64,000 bases of DNA, taken from NCBI RefSeq assembly GCF_029892565.1, contig NZ_JARXVH010000017.1:143867-207866 (forward strand). The letters are read 5' to 3'. This DNA is from Streptomyces pseudovenezuelae (GTDB lineage Bacteria > Actinomycetota > Actinomycetes > Streptomycetales > Streptomycetaceae). Every line of letters starts with the position of its first letter. Position 1 is the first letter of the stretch. A model generated the notes under the pieces. The model was given only the letters and a program-made list of their open reading frames with translations. It was not told where the DNA came from and did no database searches. The translations under genes were made by a program, and so were the position numbers. Positions 15,816-24,990 of the stretch are shown in pieces.

Positions 15816-17159
15816 TTACGCCGTCGGGCGGCCCATCGCCCGGTACGTCCAGCCCGCCTTGCGCCACAGCTCCGAGTCGAGGGCGTTGCGGCCGTCGAGG
15901 ACCAGCCGGTGCGAGGCGACCGCGCCGAGTGCGGCCGGGTCCAGGTCGCGGAACTCCTGCCACTCGGTCAGGTGGAGTACGACATCGGCGCCGCGGACGG
16001 CGTCCAGGGCCGTGTCGGCGTAGCCCAGGGTCGGGAAGAGCCGGCGGGCGTTGTTCATGCCCTTGGGGTCGTACACCGTGACCTGGCCGCCCTGGAGGTG
16101 GATCTGGCCGGCGACGTTCAGTGCGGGGGAGTCCCGGACGTCGTCCGAGTCGGGCTTGAAGGCGGCGCCGAGGACCGCGACCCGCTTGCCGAGGAAGGAA
16201 CCGCCCCCGAGCGCCTCCCGGGTCAGCTCCACCATGCGGCCGCGCTGGCGCATGTTGATCGAGTCGATCTCGCGCAGGAAGGTCAGCGCCTGGTCCGCGC
16301 CCAGCTCGCCGGCCCGGGCCATGAACGCCCGGATGTCCTTGGGCAGACAGCCGCCGCCGAAGCCGATGCCGGCCCGCAGGAACTTCTTCCCGATCCGGTC
16401 GTCGTAGCCGATCGCCTCGGCGAGCTTGGCGACATCGCCGTCGGCGGCCTCGCAGACCTCCGCCATCGCGTTGATGAAGGAGATCTTGGTGGCGAGGAAG
16501 GAGTTCGCGGAGGTCTTCACCAGCTCGGCGGTGGGGAAGTCGGTGACCACGAACGGCGTCGCGTCGGAGACCGGCGTCGCGTACACCTCGCGCAGCAGCT
16601 TCTCCGCCCGCTCGCTGCGCACGCCGACCACGATCCGGTCGGGGTGCAGGGTGTCCTGGACGGCGTATCCCTCGCGCAGGAACTCGGGGTTCCAGGCCAG
16701 CTCGGCGTCCGCGCCCGCCGGTGCGTTCGCGGCGAGGTAGGCGGCGAGCCGGTCGGCCGAGCCGACGGGCACGGTCGACTTGCCGACGACCAGGGCGGGT
16801 CCTGTGAGGTGCGGGGCGAGAGAGGCGATCGCGGCATCGACGTACGACATGTCGGCGGCGTACTCGCCGTGCCGCTGCGGGGTGTTCACGCACACGAAGT
16901 GCACGTCACCGAAGGCCGCCACCTCCGCGAAGTCCATGGTGAAGCGCAGCCGCCCGCTGGATCCCTCGATGCCGGCGACGTGCTTGCGCAGCAGCTCTTC
17001 GAGACCCGGCTCGTACATCGGGACCTCGCCCCGCTTGAGCATCTCGATCTTCTCGGGCACGACGTCCAGCCCCAGCACCTCGAAACCGAGCTCGGCCATG
17101 GCCGCGGCGTGTGTGGCGCCGAGATAGCCGGTGCCGATCACGGTGATCTTGAGGCTCAT
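15816..17159 (-). CDS. UDP-glucose 6-dehydrogenase
   Basis: 447 residues from the ATG at 17159 (GGGAG just upstream); a longer frame to 17267 has no family similarity. It oxidises UDP-glucose to UDP-glucuronate with two NAD+. The NAD-binding motif ITVIGTGYLGATHA is at the N terminus, followed by CVNTPQ, STVPVG, WNPEFLREG and the catalytic Cys (about residue 271) in GIGFGGGCLPKD. The C-terminal UDP-binding domain contains AFKPDSDDVRDSPA. The product feeds glucuronate-containing glycopolymers, which fits the nearby LCP and glycosyltransferase genes. Confidence 0.95.
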   Translation of the reverse strand: MSLKITVIGTGYLGATHAAAMAELGFEVLGLDVVPEKIEMLKRGEVPMYEPGLEELLRKHVAGIEGSSGRLRFTMDFAEVAAFGDVHFVCVNTPQRHGEYAADMSYVDAAIASLAPHLTGPALVVGKSTVPVGSADRLAAYLAANAPAGADAELAWNPEFLREGYAVQDTLHPDRIVVGVRSERAEKLLREVYATPVSDATPFVVTDFPTAELVKTSANSFLATKISFINAMAEVCEAADGDVAKLAEAIGYDDRIGKKFLRAGIGFGGGCLPKDIRAFMARAGELGADQALTFLREIDSINMRQRGRMVELTREALGGGSFLGKRVAVLGAAFKPDSDDVRDSPALNVAGQIHLQGGQVTVYDPKGMNNARRLFPTLGYADTALDAVRGADVVLHLTEWQEFRDLDPAALGAVASHRLVLDGRNALDSELWRKAGWTYRAMGRPTA

Positions 17160-17295
17160 GGGGGCTCCCGAGGGGTACGGCTGCTGCTGCGGTGCCCGAG
17201 CATAACCGGGGCGTGGAAAGGGCCTTCCACGGGCACCTTTCCCTCTGTCGCCAAGCTCACGTATCACTCCCGTGGGCGGGCCCCTAAAATTTGAG

Positions 17296-17309
17296 TTACT
17301 TAACGGTAA
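17296..17309. promoter_or_regulatory. AT-rich palindrome upstream of acyl-CoA dehydrogenase
   Basis: TTAC-TTAACG-GTAA lies in an unusually AT-rich patch (AAAATTTGAGTTACTTAACGG) 52 bases upstream of the acyl-CoA dehydrogenase start. It is a candidate operator for a fatty-acid-responsive TetR-type repressor or part of the promoter; the identity is inference. Confidence 0.4.
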
Positions 17310-17360
17310 TTAGCGCCGTCACCACAGTGCGTCAGAAGCGTCCTTGGAGCGTGAGAGACC

Positions 17361-18518
17361 TTGGCCGGATCGGCTGATTTCGACCTGTACCGCCCGTCCG
17401 AGGAGCACGACATGCTCCGCGACGCGATCCGTTCACTGGCCGAGGCGAAGATCGCGCCGTACGCCGCCGCGGTGGACGAGGAGGCCCGCTTCCCGCAGGA
17501 GGCGCACGACGCCCTCGTGGCGAACGACCTGCACGCGGTGCACGTCCCCGAGGAGTACGGCGGCGGGGGAGCCGACGCGCTCGCCACGGTCATCGTGATC
17601 GAGGAGGTGGCCCGCGTCTGCGCGTCCTCCTCGCTGATCCCCGCGGTGAACAAGCTCGGCTCGCTGCCGGTGATCCTCTCCGGCTCCGAGGACCTGAAGA
17701 AGAAGTACATGACCCCGCTCGCCAAGGGCGACGGCATGTTCTCCTACGCCCTGTCCGAGCCGGACGCCGGTTCCGACGCGGCCGGCATGAAGACGAAGGC
17801 GGTCCGCGACGGCGACCACTACGTCCTCAACGGCGTCAAGCGCTGGATCACCAACGCGGGCGTCAGCGAGTACTACACGGTGATGGCCGTGACGGACCCC
17901 GAGAAGCGCTCGAAGGGCATCTCGGCCTTCGTCGTGGAGAAGTCCGACGAGGGCGTCTCCTTCGGCGCCCCCGAGAAGAAGCTCGGCATCAAGGGCTCCC
18001 CGACCCGCGAGGTCTACCTCGACAACGTCCGCATCCCCGCCGACCGCATGATCGGCGAGGAGGGCACGGGCTTCGCGACGGCGATGAAGACCCTGGACCA
18101 CACCCGCATCACCATCGCGGCCCAGGCCCTCGGCATCGCCCAGGGTGCCCTCGACTACGCCAAGGGCTATGTCCAGGAGCGCAAGCAGTTCGGCAAGGCG
18201 ATCGCCGACTTCCAGGGCATCCAGTTCATGCTCGCCGACATGGCGATGAAGATCTCGGCCGCCCGCGCCCTCACCTACCAGGCCGCCGCCGCCTCGCAGC
18301 GCGGTGACGCCGACCTGACCTACCTGGGCGCCGCCGCGAAGTGCTTCGCGTCGGACGCGGCGATGGAGGTCACGACGGACGCGGTCCAGCTGCTCGGCGG
18401 GTACGGGTACACGCGGGACTACCCGGTGGAGCGCATGATGCGCGACGCGAAGATCACGCAGATCTACGAGGGCACCAACCAGGTCCAGCGCATCGTCATG
18501 GCGCGGAACCTTCCGTAA
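17361..18518 (+). CDS. Acyl-CoA dehydrogenase
   Basis: 385 residues, TTG start with GGAG 11 bases upstream; no other start fits the family's N terminus. A flavoprotein that introduces a 2,3-double bond in acyl-CoA during fatty-acid or branched-chain oxidation. Motifs: FSYALSEPDAGSDA (FAD and substrate), WITNAG, RKQFGKAIADFQ, LLGGYGYTRDYPVERMMRD and the catalytic Glu near residue 370 in YEGTNQVQR. Length is normal. By position it matches mycobacterial fadE25 next to purE/purK (from memory). A strong terminator follows 50 bases after the stop. Confidence 0.95.
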   Translation: MAGSADFDLYRPSEEHDMLRDAIRSLAEAKIAPYAAAVDEEARFPQEAHDALVANDLHAVHVPEEYGGGGADALATVIVIEEVARVCASSSLIPAVNKLGSLPVILSGSEDLKKKYMTPLAKGDGMFSYALSEPDAGSDAAGMKTKAVRDGDHYVLNGVKRWITNAGVSEYYTVMAVTDPEKRSKGISAFVVEKSDEGVSFGAPEKKLGIKGSPTREVYLDNVRIPADRMIGEEGTGFATAMKTLDHTRITIAAQALGIAQGALDYAKGYVQERKQFGKAIADFQGIQFMLADMAMKISAARALTYQAAAASQRGDADLTYLGAAAKCFASDAAMEVTTDAVQLLGGYGYTRDYPVERMMRDAKITQIYEGTNQVQRIVMARNLP

Positions 18519-18527
18519 CAGCCCTTT

Positions 18528-18569
18528 CTGTAACAGAAAAGTCCGTAACTGACCGTTCTGTAACAGACC
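18528..18569 (+). repeat. Short repeats TCTGTAACAGA after acyl-CoA dehydrogenase
   Basis: The palindromic word TCTGTAACAGA occurs twice, with related GTAAC words before and between (CCGTAACAG at the stop, CCGTAACTG). All lie between the stop codon and the terminator. They could be a serial local duplication or a protein-binding site. Confidence 0.45.
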
Positions 18570-18604
18570 CACCGGCCCCCGAAGTCGCTTCGGGGGCCGG
18601 TGGG
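18568..18604. terminator. Bidirectional terminator
   Basis: A perfect 17-base stem, CCCACCGGCCCCCGAAG with its complement, closes a 3-base loop. It ends 7 bases before the convergent thioesterase gene's stop. Confidence 0.88.
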
Positions 18605-18610
18605 CAGTCG

Positions 18611-19186
18611 TCAGTCGGCCAGGCCCTCCGCCGCCCGCTTCTCCCGCAGCTCCATGATCGCCCGCCGGCGTGCCAGGCGGTGCGTGCGGCGGATCTGGGC
18701 CTCCTGGTTGCGCCGCTCGTCGCGCTCGGTCTCCGGGATCACCTGCGGCACCGGACGCGGCTTGCCGTCCGCGTCCACGGCCGCGAAGACCAGGTAGGCC
18801 GAGCCGACCTGGGTGGCCGGGGTCGACTCGTTCCAGCGCTCGGCCAGGACCCGCACGCCGACCTCCATGGAGGTCCGGCCGGTCCAGTTGACCTGCGCCT
18901 TCACATGGACCAGGTCGCCGACGCGGACCGGCTCCAGGAACGCCATCTCGTCCATGGACGCGGTGACCGCGGGCCCGCCGCTGTGCCGGCCGGCCACGGC
19001 GCCCGCCGCGTCGTCGACCAGCTTCATGATCACGCCGCCGTGCACGGTGCCCAACAGGTTGGTGTCGCTGTTGGTCATGATGTGGCTCAGCGTGGTCCGG
19101 GACGCCGACGTGGGCTTGCCGGGGATGTCCGGGGTATCCGGGGTGTCCCGGCTGTCCGACTCCGCTGCGAGGGCCTGATCTGTCAT
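18611..19186 (-). CDS. Hotdog-fold acyl-CoA thioesterase
   Basis: 191 residues from the ATG preceded by AAGGTGGAGG; an upstream ATG at 19213 would add 9 residues. A single hotdog domain (about 30-150) has the YciA/BFIT signature: NLLGTVHGGVIMKLVDDAAG, then TASMDEMAFLEPVRVGDLV and YLVFAAVDADGKPRPVP. It hydrolyses acyl-CoA in the cytoplasm. The basic C-terminal tail (IRRTHRLARRRAI) is common in actinobacterial members. It is divergent from an LCP gene. Confidence 0.92.
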   Translation of the reverse strand: MTDQALAAESDSRDTPDTPDIPGKPTSASRTTLSHIMTNSDTNLLGTVHGGVIMKLVDDAAGAVAGRHSGGPAVTASMDEMAFLEPVRVGDLVHVKAQVNWTGRTSMEVGVRVLAERWNESTPATQVGSAYLVFAAVDADGKPRPVPQVIPETERDERRNQEAQIRRTHRLARRRAIMELREKRAAEGLAD

Positions 19187-19305
19187 GGCCTCCACCTTAT
19201 GCCGCGGTGACATCCGGGGACTTTGTGTCGGGTTGGCAACAGCAGTGCCCTGATTTTCCGACGACCCTTGTAAAGGACATGGCCGCGCCCTGCACACTGG
19301 GCCCC

Positions 19306-20619
19306 ATGAACGATTGGCCCGAGGAATGGTCCGACAACAACCGCGGCGGCGGGTACGGACGAGGCAGCGGCAGCGCACAGCCCGACCCTGCACGCGTCAT
19401 GCGGCAGGTTCGTCGGCCCGCCTCGGGCGCGTACGGGGGCTCCGGCCCGTCCGCACCGCCCTACGGCAACGGAGTTCCGCAGCAGCAGGGATACGGCGGT
19501 CAGGGGTACGACGACGGCCAGGGGTACGCCGGCTACGGCCAGGGCGCGGCCGGTGACGGCTACAACACCGGCCAGGTCTACGGTTCGCCGGGCGGCGGGG
19601 GCCACGGCGGCGACGGCTACCAGGGCGAGGGGCGACCCCGGCCGAACTGGCGGCGCCGCATCAAGTGGATGGCGATCACGCTGGTCACCGTGCTGGTGGT
19701 GACGTCGGTCGCGACCTACTTCTGGGCCGACTCCAAGCTCAACCGTGACGTCGACCTGTCCAAGGTCATCGACCGTCCCGAGGCGGGCGACGGCACGAAC
19801 TACCTGATCGTCGGCTCCGACAGCCGCGCCGGCCTGTCCGACGCGCAGAAGAAGGACCTGCACACCGGCTCGGCCGAGGGCAAGCGCACCGACTCGATGA
19901 TGATCCTGCACGTCGGCGACAGCGGCGACACCCTGATCTCGCTGCCGCGCGACTCGGACGTCGAGATCCCGTCGTACAAGGGCTCGACCTCCGGCAAGAC
20001 CTACGCGGCCACCGGTCGGCACACCAAGCTGAACGCGGCCTACGCCGAGGACGGCCCGACCCTGCTGGTACGCGCCGTCGAGTTCAACATGGGTCTGCAC
20101 ATCGACCACTACGTCGAGATCGGCTTCGCCGGTTTCGCGAACATCGTGGACTCGGTCGGCGGCGTGACCATCGACATCGACCAGGCCTTCAAGGACAAGT
20201 ACTCGGGCGCCGACTTCAAGGCCGGCAAGCAGAAGCTGAACGGCGAGCAGGCCCTGGCCTTCGTCCGTACCCGGCACGCCTTCGCCGCCTCGGACCTGCA
20301 GCGCACCAAGAACCAGCAGAAGTTCCTGTCCGCCCTGGCCCACCAGGTGGCGACCCCGTCGACGATCCTCAACCCCTTCAAGCTCTACCCGACCCTCGGC
20401 GCGGGCCTTGACTCGCTGAGCGTCGACAAGGACATGAGCCTGTGGGACCTGGCGTCCATGTTCTTCGCGATGAAGGGCGTCAGCGGCGGCGACGGCACTT
20501 CCATGAACATGCCGATCTCGGGTTCCAGCGGCGGCAACCTCCTCTGGGACAAGGCGAAGGTCAAGACGCTGGTGAACGAGTTGAACAACGACCAGAAGGT
20601 CACGGTGTCGAGTGACTGA
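19306..20619 (+). CDS. LytR-CpsA-Psr (LCP) family glycopolymer ligase, cysteine-free type
   Basis: 437 residues from ATG at 19306 (MNDWPEEW); an ATG at 19279 is possible. A cytoplasmic Gly/Tyr/Gln-rich region of about 110 residues is followed by one membrane helix (about 123-143) and an extracellular LCP domain (about 165-320). The domain has LIVGSDSRAG, SLPRDSDVEIP, KLNAAYAEDG, IDHYVEIGF and GEQALAFVRTRHAF, with Asp and Arg residues that hold the pyrophosphate-lipid substrate. LCP enzymes transfer glycopolymers from a lipid carrier to peptidoglycan. Unlike the other seven LCP proteins here it has no LytR_C domain and no cysteine. It overlaps the HAD gene by 8 bases. Confidence 0.93.
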   Translation: MNDWPEEWSDNNRGGGYGRGSGSAQPDPARVMRQVRRPASGAYGGSGPSAPPYGNGVPQQQGYGGQGYDDGQGYAGYGQGAAGDGYNTGQVYGSPGGGGHGGDGYQGEGRPRPNWRRRIKWMAITLVTVLVVTSVATYFWADSKLNRDVDLSKVIDRPEAGDGTNYLIVGSDSRAGLSDAQKKDLHTGSAEGKRTDSMMILHVGDSGDTLISLPRDSDVEIPSYKGSTSGKTYAATGRHTKLNAAYAEDGPTLLVRAVEFNMGLHIDHYVEIGFAGFANIVDSVGGVTIDIDQAFKDKYSGADFKAGKQKLNGEQALAFVRTRHAFAASDLQRTKNQQKFLSALAHQVATPSTILNPFKLYPTLGAGLDSLSVDKDMSLWDLASMFFAMKGVSGGDGTSMNMPISGSSGGNLLWDKAKVKTLVNELNNDQKVTVSSD

Positions 20620-21244
20620 CACCGGCAACGGCAGACCGCCCTTCGGGGCGGTTCTGTGCGATGTGGACAACGTGATCCGGTCCTTCGACTCCGGGCGCCT
20701 GGAGGCGCTGGAGCGGGTGGCCGGGATCGCCGAGGGCACCACCAAGAAGGTGGCGTTCGCGCTGGACGCGTATCTGCCGTTGCTGCTGGGTGAGATCACC
20801 TCGCAGGAGTGGGCGGAGGCGATCGCGGCGGACCTCGCCGATCTGGTGCCCGAGCCGCACACGGCGTTCGACCTGGCCCGCGCCCTGCTCGAGTCGCCCT
20901 TCCACGCGGACGACGAGGTGGTGGGCCTGCTGCGCCGGGCCCGCGTCCGGGTCCCGCTGGTCCTGGTCTCCAACGCGGCCCTGGAGCTGGAGTCCGACCT
21001 GGACTCGATGGGCCTGAGCGACCTCGCCGACCACGTCGTCAACAGCGCGCGGGTGGGCCTGGCCAAGCCCGACCCGCGCATCTACCGTCTCGCCGCCGAC
21101 CTGGCCGGCGTCGGCCCCGACCGCTGTCTCTTCGTCGACGACGGCGAGGAGAACGTGACCGCGGCCGCCGCCCTCGGCATGCACACCGTCCACTTCCGCG
21201 AACCGGCGGACCTGGAGCGGGCGTTGGAGCCCCTGTTCAGGTGA
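20612..21244 (+). CDS. HAD-superfamily hydrolase
   Basis: 210 residues, GTG start overlapping the LCP gene by 8 bases. HAD motif I is CDVDNVI, with the nucleophile Asp and second Asp present and Asn in place of the usual Gly. Motif II is the Ser of VLVSNA, motif III the Lys of LAKPDP and motif IV the acidic pair in FVDDGEENV. It is probably a small-molecule phosphatase or dehalogenase-like protein in the cytoplasm; the substrate is unknown. Coupling to an LCP gene suggests a link with envelope sugar metabolism, but this is inference. Confidence 0.88.
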   Translation: MTDTGNGRPPFGAVLCDVDNVIRSFDSGRLEALERVAGIAEGTTKKVAFALDAYLPLLLGEITSQEWAEAIAADLADLVPEPHTAFDLARALLESPFHADDEVVGLLRRARVRVPLVLVSNAALELESDLDSMGLSDLADHVVNSARVGLAKPDPRIYRLAADLAGVGPDRCLFVDDGEENVTAAAALGMHTVHFREPADLERALEPLFR

Positions 21245-21257
21245 TCACCGGGGCCGG

Positions 21258-22739
21258 TCACGGGCACACCACCTGGTCGCCCGTCACCACCCCGGACTCG
21301 CCCTGGTACGGATCGTCCGCGCGCACCTTGCGCACCTGACGGAAGTCCGCGCCCGCGATCACCTTCAGCGTCGGCCCCAGGCCCTTGACCGGCCGTAGCT
21401 CGCTGCCCGGCAGCGCGGCGGCCAGCGACTTCGCCGAGCGGTCCCAGCGGGGGTCGTAGGCCACCACCGTGCGCTTCACGGTCCGGTCGGCCGCGTTCGC
21501 CGGCGCCCGGGTGGTACGGAAGCCCGTGCCGGCCAGCGCCGAGTCCACGCGCTTGCCGAGGCCCGCCGTGGGCGTCCCGTTCTCGACCTGGACCCGGATC
21601 TGCTGCGGGGCCACATCCACCCGGACCGCCTTGCTGACCGGCCGGTGCGCGGTGAGCGGCTTGTCGTCGTTCAGGGCGCGGAAGAGGCGGCCCGCCTTGG
21701 CGGTGTCCCACTTCAGGGTCGAGCCGACGCCCTTGACGGCGTATCCCATCCGGCCGATGGGGACCGTCGTGAACTCCGAGGAGGAGGGGGAGAAGTCGCG
21801 CATCGCCCGGCCGAGGTCGAGCAGTTCGTCGGTGCCGAAGCCCTTGTCCGCGCGGACCGAGCCGAGCACGGCCCGGGTCACGTCGCGGAACTTCATCGGG
21901 TTGAGCAGGATCCCGGAGGACGTGGCCCGGTCGATGAGAGCCGCCAGGAAGCGCTGCTGACGCTTCATCCGGCTGAGGTCGGAGGCGCCGTCGACGTGCC
22001 GGGCGCGGACGTACTGGAGGGCCTGGCCGCCCATCAGGGTGTGGCTGCCGGCCGGGAGGTTCAGGCCGGTGTAGGTGTCCTTGAGGGGGGCGGCCGTGCA
22101 GACCTTCACCCCGCCGAGCACGTCCACCGTCTTCATGAAGCTGGTGAAGTCGACCTCCAGATAGTGGTCGACCTTCACATGGGTCATGTCCTCGACGGTG
22201 CGCACGGTGAGGTTCGGGCCGCCCTCCGCGTAGGCCGCGTTGAGCTTGATGGGGTGGCCCCTGTGGTGGTGTCCGGTGGTCTCGTCGACGTGCGGGGGCG
22301 TCATGGCGTACGAGTCGCGCGGCAGGCTGACCACGCTGGCCCGCTCCCGGTCCTCGGAGATGTGCACGATCATGATCGTGTCGGTGCAGTGGCAGGGCGC
22401 GCCGCCCAGGCGGTAGCGGCGCCGCTCCTTCTCGCTGATCTTGTCGCGGCCGTCCGTGCCGACCAGCAGGACGTTCATGCCGTGGCCCGCGCGCGGGCGG
22501 TTCTTCATGTCCTTGAAGGGGTCGACGCGGGCGATGTCCGCGTCCAGGCTGGTGACCACCGCGTGCCCGATGCCGGCCGAGGCGAGGACGACGACGGACA
22601 GTGTCGTCACCGCCCGCATGGCCCAGCGCGGCTTCTTGCGCCGTACGGGGGGCCTGGGCGAGCGCCCCTGTGGCGCTCGGGGCGGCTGGGGGCGGCGCTT
22701 GGGGCGGGCGGGGGCGGCGGACCGTGGCGGCGTGGGCAA
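21258..22739 (-). CDS. LCP family glycopolymer ligase with LytR_C domain
   Basis: The most likely start is TTG at 22739, with GGAGG 8 bases upstream (complement of 22748-22752); the frame stays open to 22865. 493 residues: a basic Pro-rich cytoplasmic end, one membrane helix (about 38-58), an LCP domain (LLVGTDGRDK, SLPRDSYAMTP, KLNAAYAEGG, VDHYLEVDF, GGQALQYVRARH) and a C-terminal LytR_C domain (IRVQVENGTPTAGLG). A HCxC-type pair (PCHCTD), a further Cys in GVKVC and a final Cys in the last two residues (QVVCP) echo the array LCP proteins. It is divergent from a glycosyltransferase. Confidence 0.92.
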   Translation of the reverse strand: MPTPPRSAAPARPKRRPQPPRAPQGRSPRPPVRRKKPRWAMRAVTTLSVVVLASAGIGHAVVTSLDADIARVDPFKDMKNRPRAGHGMNVLLVGTDGRDKISEKERRRYRLGGAPCHCTDTIMIVHISEDRERASVVSLPRDSYAMTPPHVDETTGHHHRGHPIKLNAAYAEGGPNLTVRTVEDMTHVKVDHYLEVDFTSFMKTVDVLGGVKVCTAAPLKDTYTGLNLPAGSHTLMGGQALQYVRARHVDGASDLSRMKRQQRFLAALIDRATSSGILLNPMKFRDVTRAVLGSVRADKGFGTDELLDLGRAMRDFSPSSSEFTTVPIGRMGYAVKGVGSTLKWDTAKAGRLFRALNDDKPLTAHRPVSKAVRVDVAPQQIRVQVENGTPTAGLGKRVDSALAGTGFRTTRAPANAADRTVKRTVVAYDPRWDRSAKSLAAALPGSELRPVKGLGPTLKVIAGADFRQVRKVRADDPYQGESGVVTGDQVVCP

Positions 22740-22867
22740 GGGGGACACCTCCGGGCGACGGCCGTACGTGGGATCCGTGAGCACCGTAGGTCCATACGAT
22801 CTGTGGCCCGGTCCGCCGCCCCGGTGGGGCGCGAACGTGTCCCCCGTTCGCGGTAACGTGAGCACCG

Positions 22868-23911
22868 ATGAACGCCAATTCCGACGTGCGACTCCCCGCC
22901 GTATCTGTGATCATGCCCGTCCTCGACGAGGAGCGGCATCTGCGCGGAGCCGTCCAAGCGATCCTCGCGCAGGAGTACGACGGCGAGATGGAGGTCGTGA
23001 TCGCCATCGGTCCCTCGTCGGACCGTACGGACGAGATCGCGGCCGAGCTCGTGGCAGAGACCGCGTCCTCCGCAAACAAGCGCGTACACACCGTCCCGAA
23101 CCCGACCGGCCGCACCCCCGCGGCCCTCAACGCCGCGATCAAGGCCTCCCGCCATCCGATCGTCGTCCGCGTCGACGGCCACGGCATGCTCTCGCCGAAC
23201 TACATCGCCACCGCCGTACGGCTCCTGGAGGAGACCGGCGCGCAGAACGTCGGCGGCATCATGCACGCCGAGGGCGAGAACGACTGGGAGCACGCCGTCG
23301 CCGCCGCGATGACGTCGAAGATCGGCGTGGGCAACGCCGTCTTCCACACGGGCGGCGCCGCCGGGGAGGCCGAGACGGTCTACCTCGGGGTGTTCCGGCG
23401 CGAGGCGCTGGAGCAACAGGGCGGCTACAACGAGGAGTTCATCCGCGCCCAGGACTGGGAGCTGAACTTCCGCATCCGCGAGGCGGGGGGCCTGATCTGG
23501 TTCTCGCCGGAGCTGAAGGTGTCGTACCGCCCGAGGCCGACCGTGAGGGCGCTGGCCAAGCAGTACAAGGACTACGGCCGCTGGCGGCACGTCGTCGCCC
23601 GCTTCCACGAGGGCTCCATCAACCTGCGCTACCTCGCCCCGCCGACGGCCCTGCTCGCCATCGCGGCCGGCATCGTGGTCGGCGCGGCCCTGACGCCCTG
23701 GGGCCTCGTGGTCCCCGCCGGCTATCTCGCGGCGATCGCGCTGGGCTCGCTCCCGGCGGGCAAGGGCCTGCCGCTGAAGGCACGCCTGCAGATCCCCGTC
23801 GCCCTCGCCACCATGCACATGTGCTGGGGCTGGGGCTTCCTGACCAGCCCCAAGTCACTGGCCAGGAAGGTCATCGCGTCCCGCCGCCCGGCGGTGCTCA
23901 CCGCGAGCTGA
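22868..23911 (+). CDS. Family 2 glycosyltransferase, membrane-associated
   Basis: 347 residues. A GT-A fold with VSVIMPVLDEERHL (nucleotide-sugar site), a DGH acceptor/metal segment replacing the usual DxD (VVRVDGHGML), and ED-like RAQDWELNFRIREAGG near the catalytic base. Two or three C-terminal hydrophobic helices (about 252-330) anchor it in the membrane. It probably adds sugars to a lipid-linked precursor for the wall polymers that the LCP enzymes attach. Donor sugar unknown. It is transcribed divergently from an LCP gene. Confidence 0.9.
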   Translation: MNANSDVRLPAVSVIMPVLDEERHLRGAVQAILAQEYDGEMEVVIAIGPSSDRTDEIAAELVAETASSANKRVHTVPNPTGRTPAALNAAIKASRHPIVVRVDGHGMLSPNYIATAVRLLEETGAQNVGGIMHAEGENDWEHAVAAAMTSKIGVGNAVFHTGGAAGEAETVYLGVFRREALEQQGGYNEEFIRAQDWELNFRIREAGGLIWFSPELKVSYRPRPTVRALAKQYKDYGRWRHVVARFHEGSINLRYLAPPTALLAIAAGIVVGAALTPWGLVVPAGYLAAIALGSLPAGKGLPLKARLQIPVALATMHMCWGWGFLTSPKSLARKVIASRRPAVLTAS

Positions 23912-24051
23912 GCGGTGCCGGGCAGCGATCGACCCGGCACGCTGTCACCGCGGACCGGTTGCTTGTCGGTGGGCCGCCGCCGTGTCGGCTGCCTGCCGTG
24001 GGGCCGGCGCCGTGTCAGCCGCCCGGTGGTGAGCTACCGCCGCGTCGGCCG

Positions 24052-24990
24052 CTATCGCCGCGCGCGCCGTTCGGCCCGTGCGCGGCGGTACTGCCGGGAC
24101 AGCACCCGCAGCGAGGCGGTCGGCGACGGTCCCGCCGCGCGGTGCAGCAGCTCGCCTCCCGCGCGGCGTACGGCGGCGAGGCGGAGGTCCTGGACGGCGA
24201 TCAGGGCGTCGAGGAACGGGCGGTACTCGGGCGCGACGAGCTCGGGCAGCCCCCGGCCCTCCGCGAGCGCGGCCTCGGCACGGTCGGCCTGCGCCTGGAT
24301 CAGGCCGTCCAACGCGGGCACGCACTCCTGCGACTTGCTCAGCAGATCCCCGAACTTCAGCCCGTGCAGGGCCAGTTCGTCCCGGGGTATGCCGATCCGG
24401 CCGCAGCCCGCGTCCTCGGAGAGGTCGGCCAGGAAATCGGTGCGCTGCATTCCTTCGATCAGGGCCCGGCACCCGGCGACGAACGGCTCGTCCGCCCCGA
24501 CGTCGGGATCGGGCGCGATCAGCGACGCGGTGAGCATCAGGGCGGGCAGCGCGTAACTGTCCACGTACGCCTGGAAGTCGGCCTCCGTCTCGAAGCCGGT
24601 CCAACTGGCCTCCACGGGCGCGCCGTCGAGGAAGGCCCGCACCCGCGCGGCCAGGTACGGGTGATGGTGGACGGCGTCCCGGAGCGCCAAGAAGGTGCCG
24701 TTCTCGGGTAGTTCGTCGCCGTCGAGGGCCGCTGTGGTCTCGGCCTCCCAGGCGCGCAGGGCCGTATGGCGGTCGCGCACGGCACCGGTGTCGATCAGCT
24801 CGTCGGTCGCGTGCATGTAGGACACCGCGGCGACCACCGGCGGATGAAGGCGCGCCGGCAGCAGGAGCCGGGTCGCGACGTACTCGTGCAGCGCGAACCG
24901 GCGGACCAGCGTGCGCTGGGCGTCGTAGGTTCTGCGCAGACGCGGATCGGTGATTCCCGCCTGAGTCAGGGCGGTGGACCAACGGATCAC
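24052..24990 (-). CDS. Squalene/phytoene synthase-family protein
   Basis: 312 residues from GTG at 24990, with GGGAG 6 bases upstream. An all-helical prenyl-condensing enzyme fold. The first Asp-rich region is HATDELIDTG, followed by FLDGAPVEASWTGF, and the second is DFLADLSEDAGCGRIGIP, the counterpart of the NFLxDVxEDxxxGR motif. The family joins two prenyl diphosphates head to head. The first Asp-rich motif is slightly atypical (D-E-L-I-D). The gene starts 25 bases after the end of the last LCP gene on the same strand, so it is likely in that transcription unit. The product is unknown. Confidence 0.85.
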   Translation of the reverse strand: MIRWSTALTQAGITDPRLRRTYDAQRTLVRRFALHEYVATRLLLPARLHPPVVAAVSYMHATDELIDTGAVRDRHTALRAWEAETTAALDGDELPENGTFLALRDAVHHHPYLAARVRAFLDGAPVEASWTGFETEADFQAYVDSYALPALMLTASLIAPDPDVGADEPFVAGCRALIEGMQRTDFLADLSEDAGCGRIGIPRDELALHGLKFGDLLSKSQECVPALDGLIQAQADRAEAALAEGRGLPELVAPEYRPFLDALIAVQDLRLAAVRRAGGELLHRAAGPSPTASLRVLSRQYRRARAERRARR

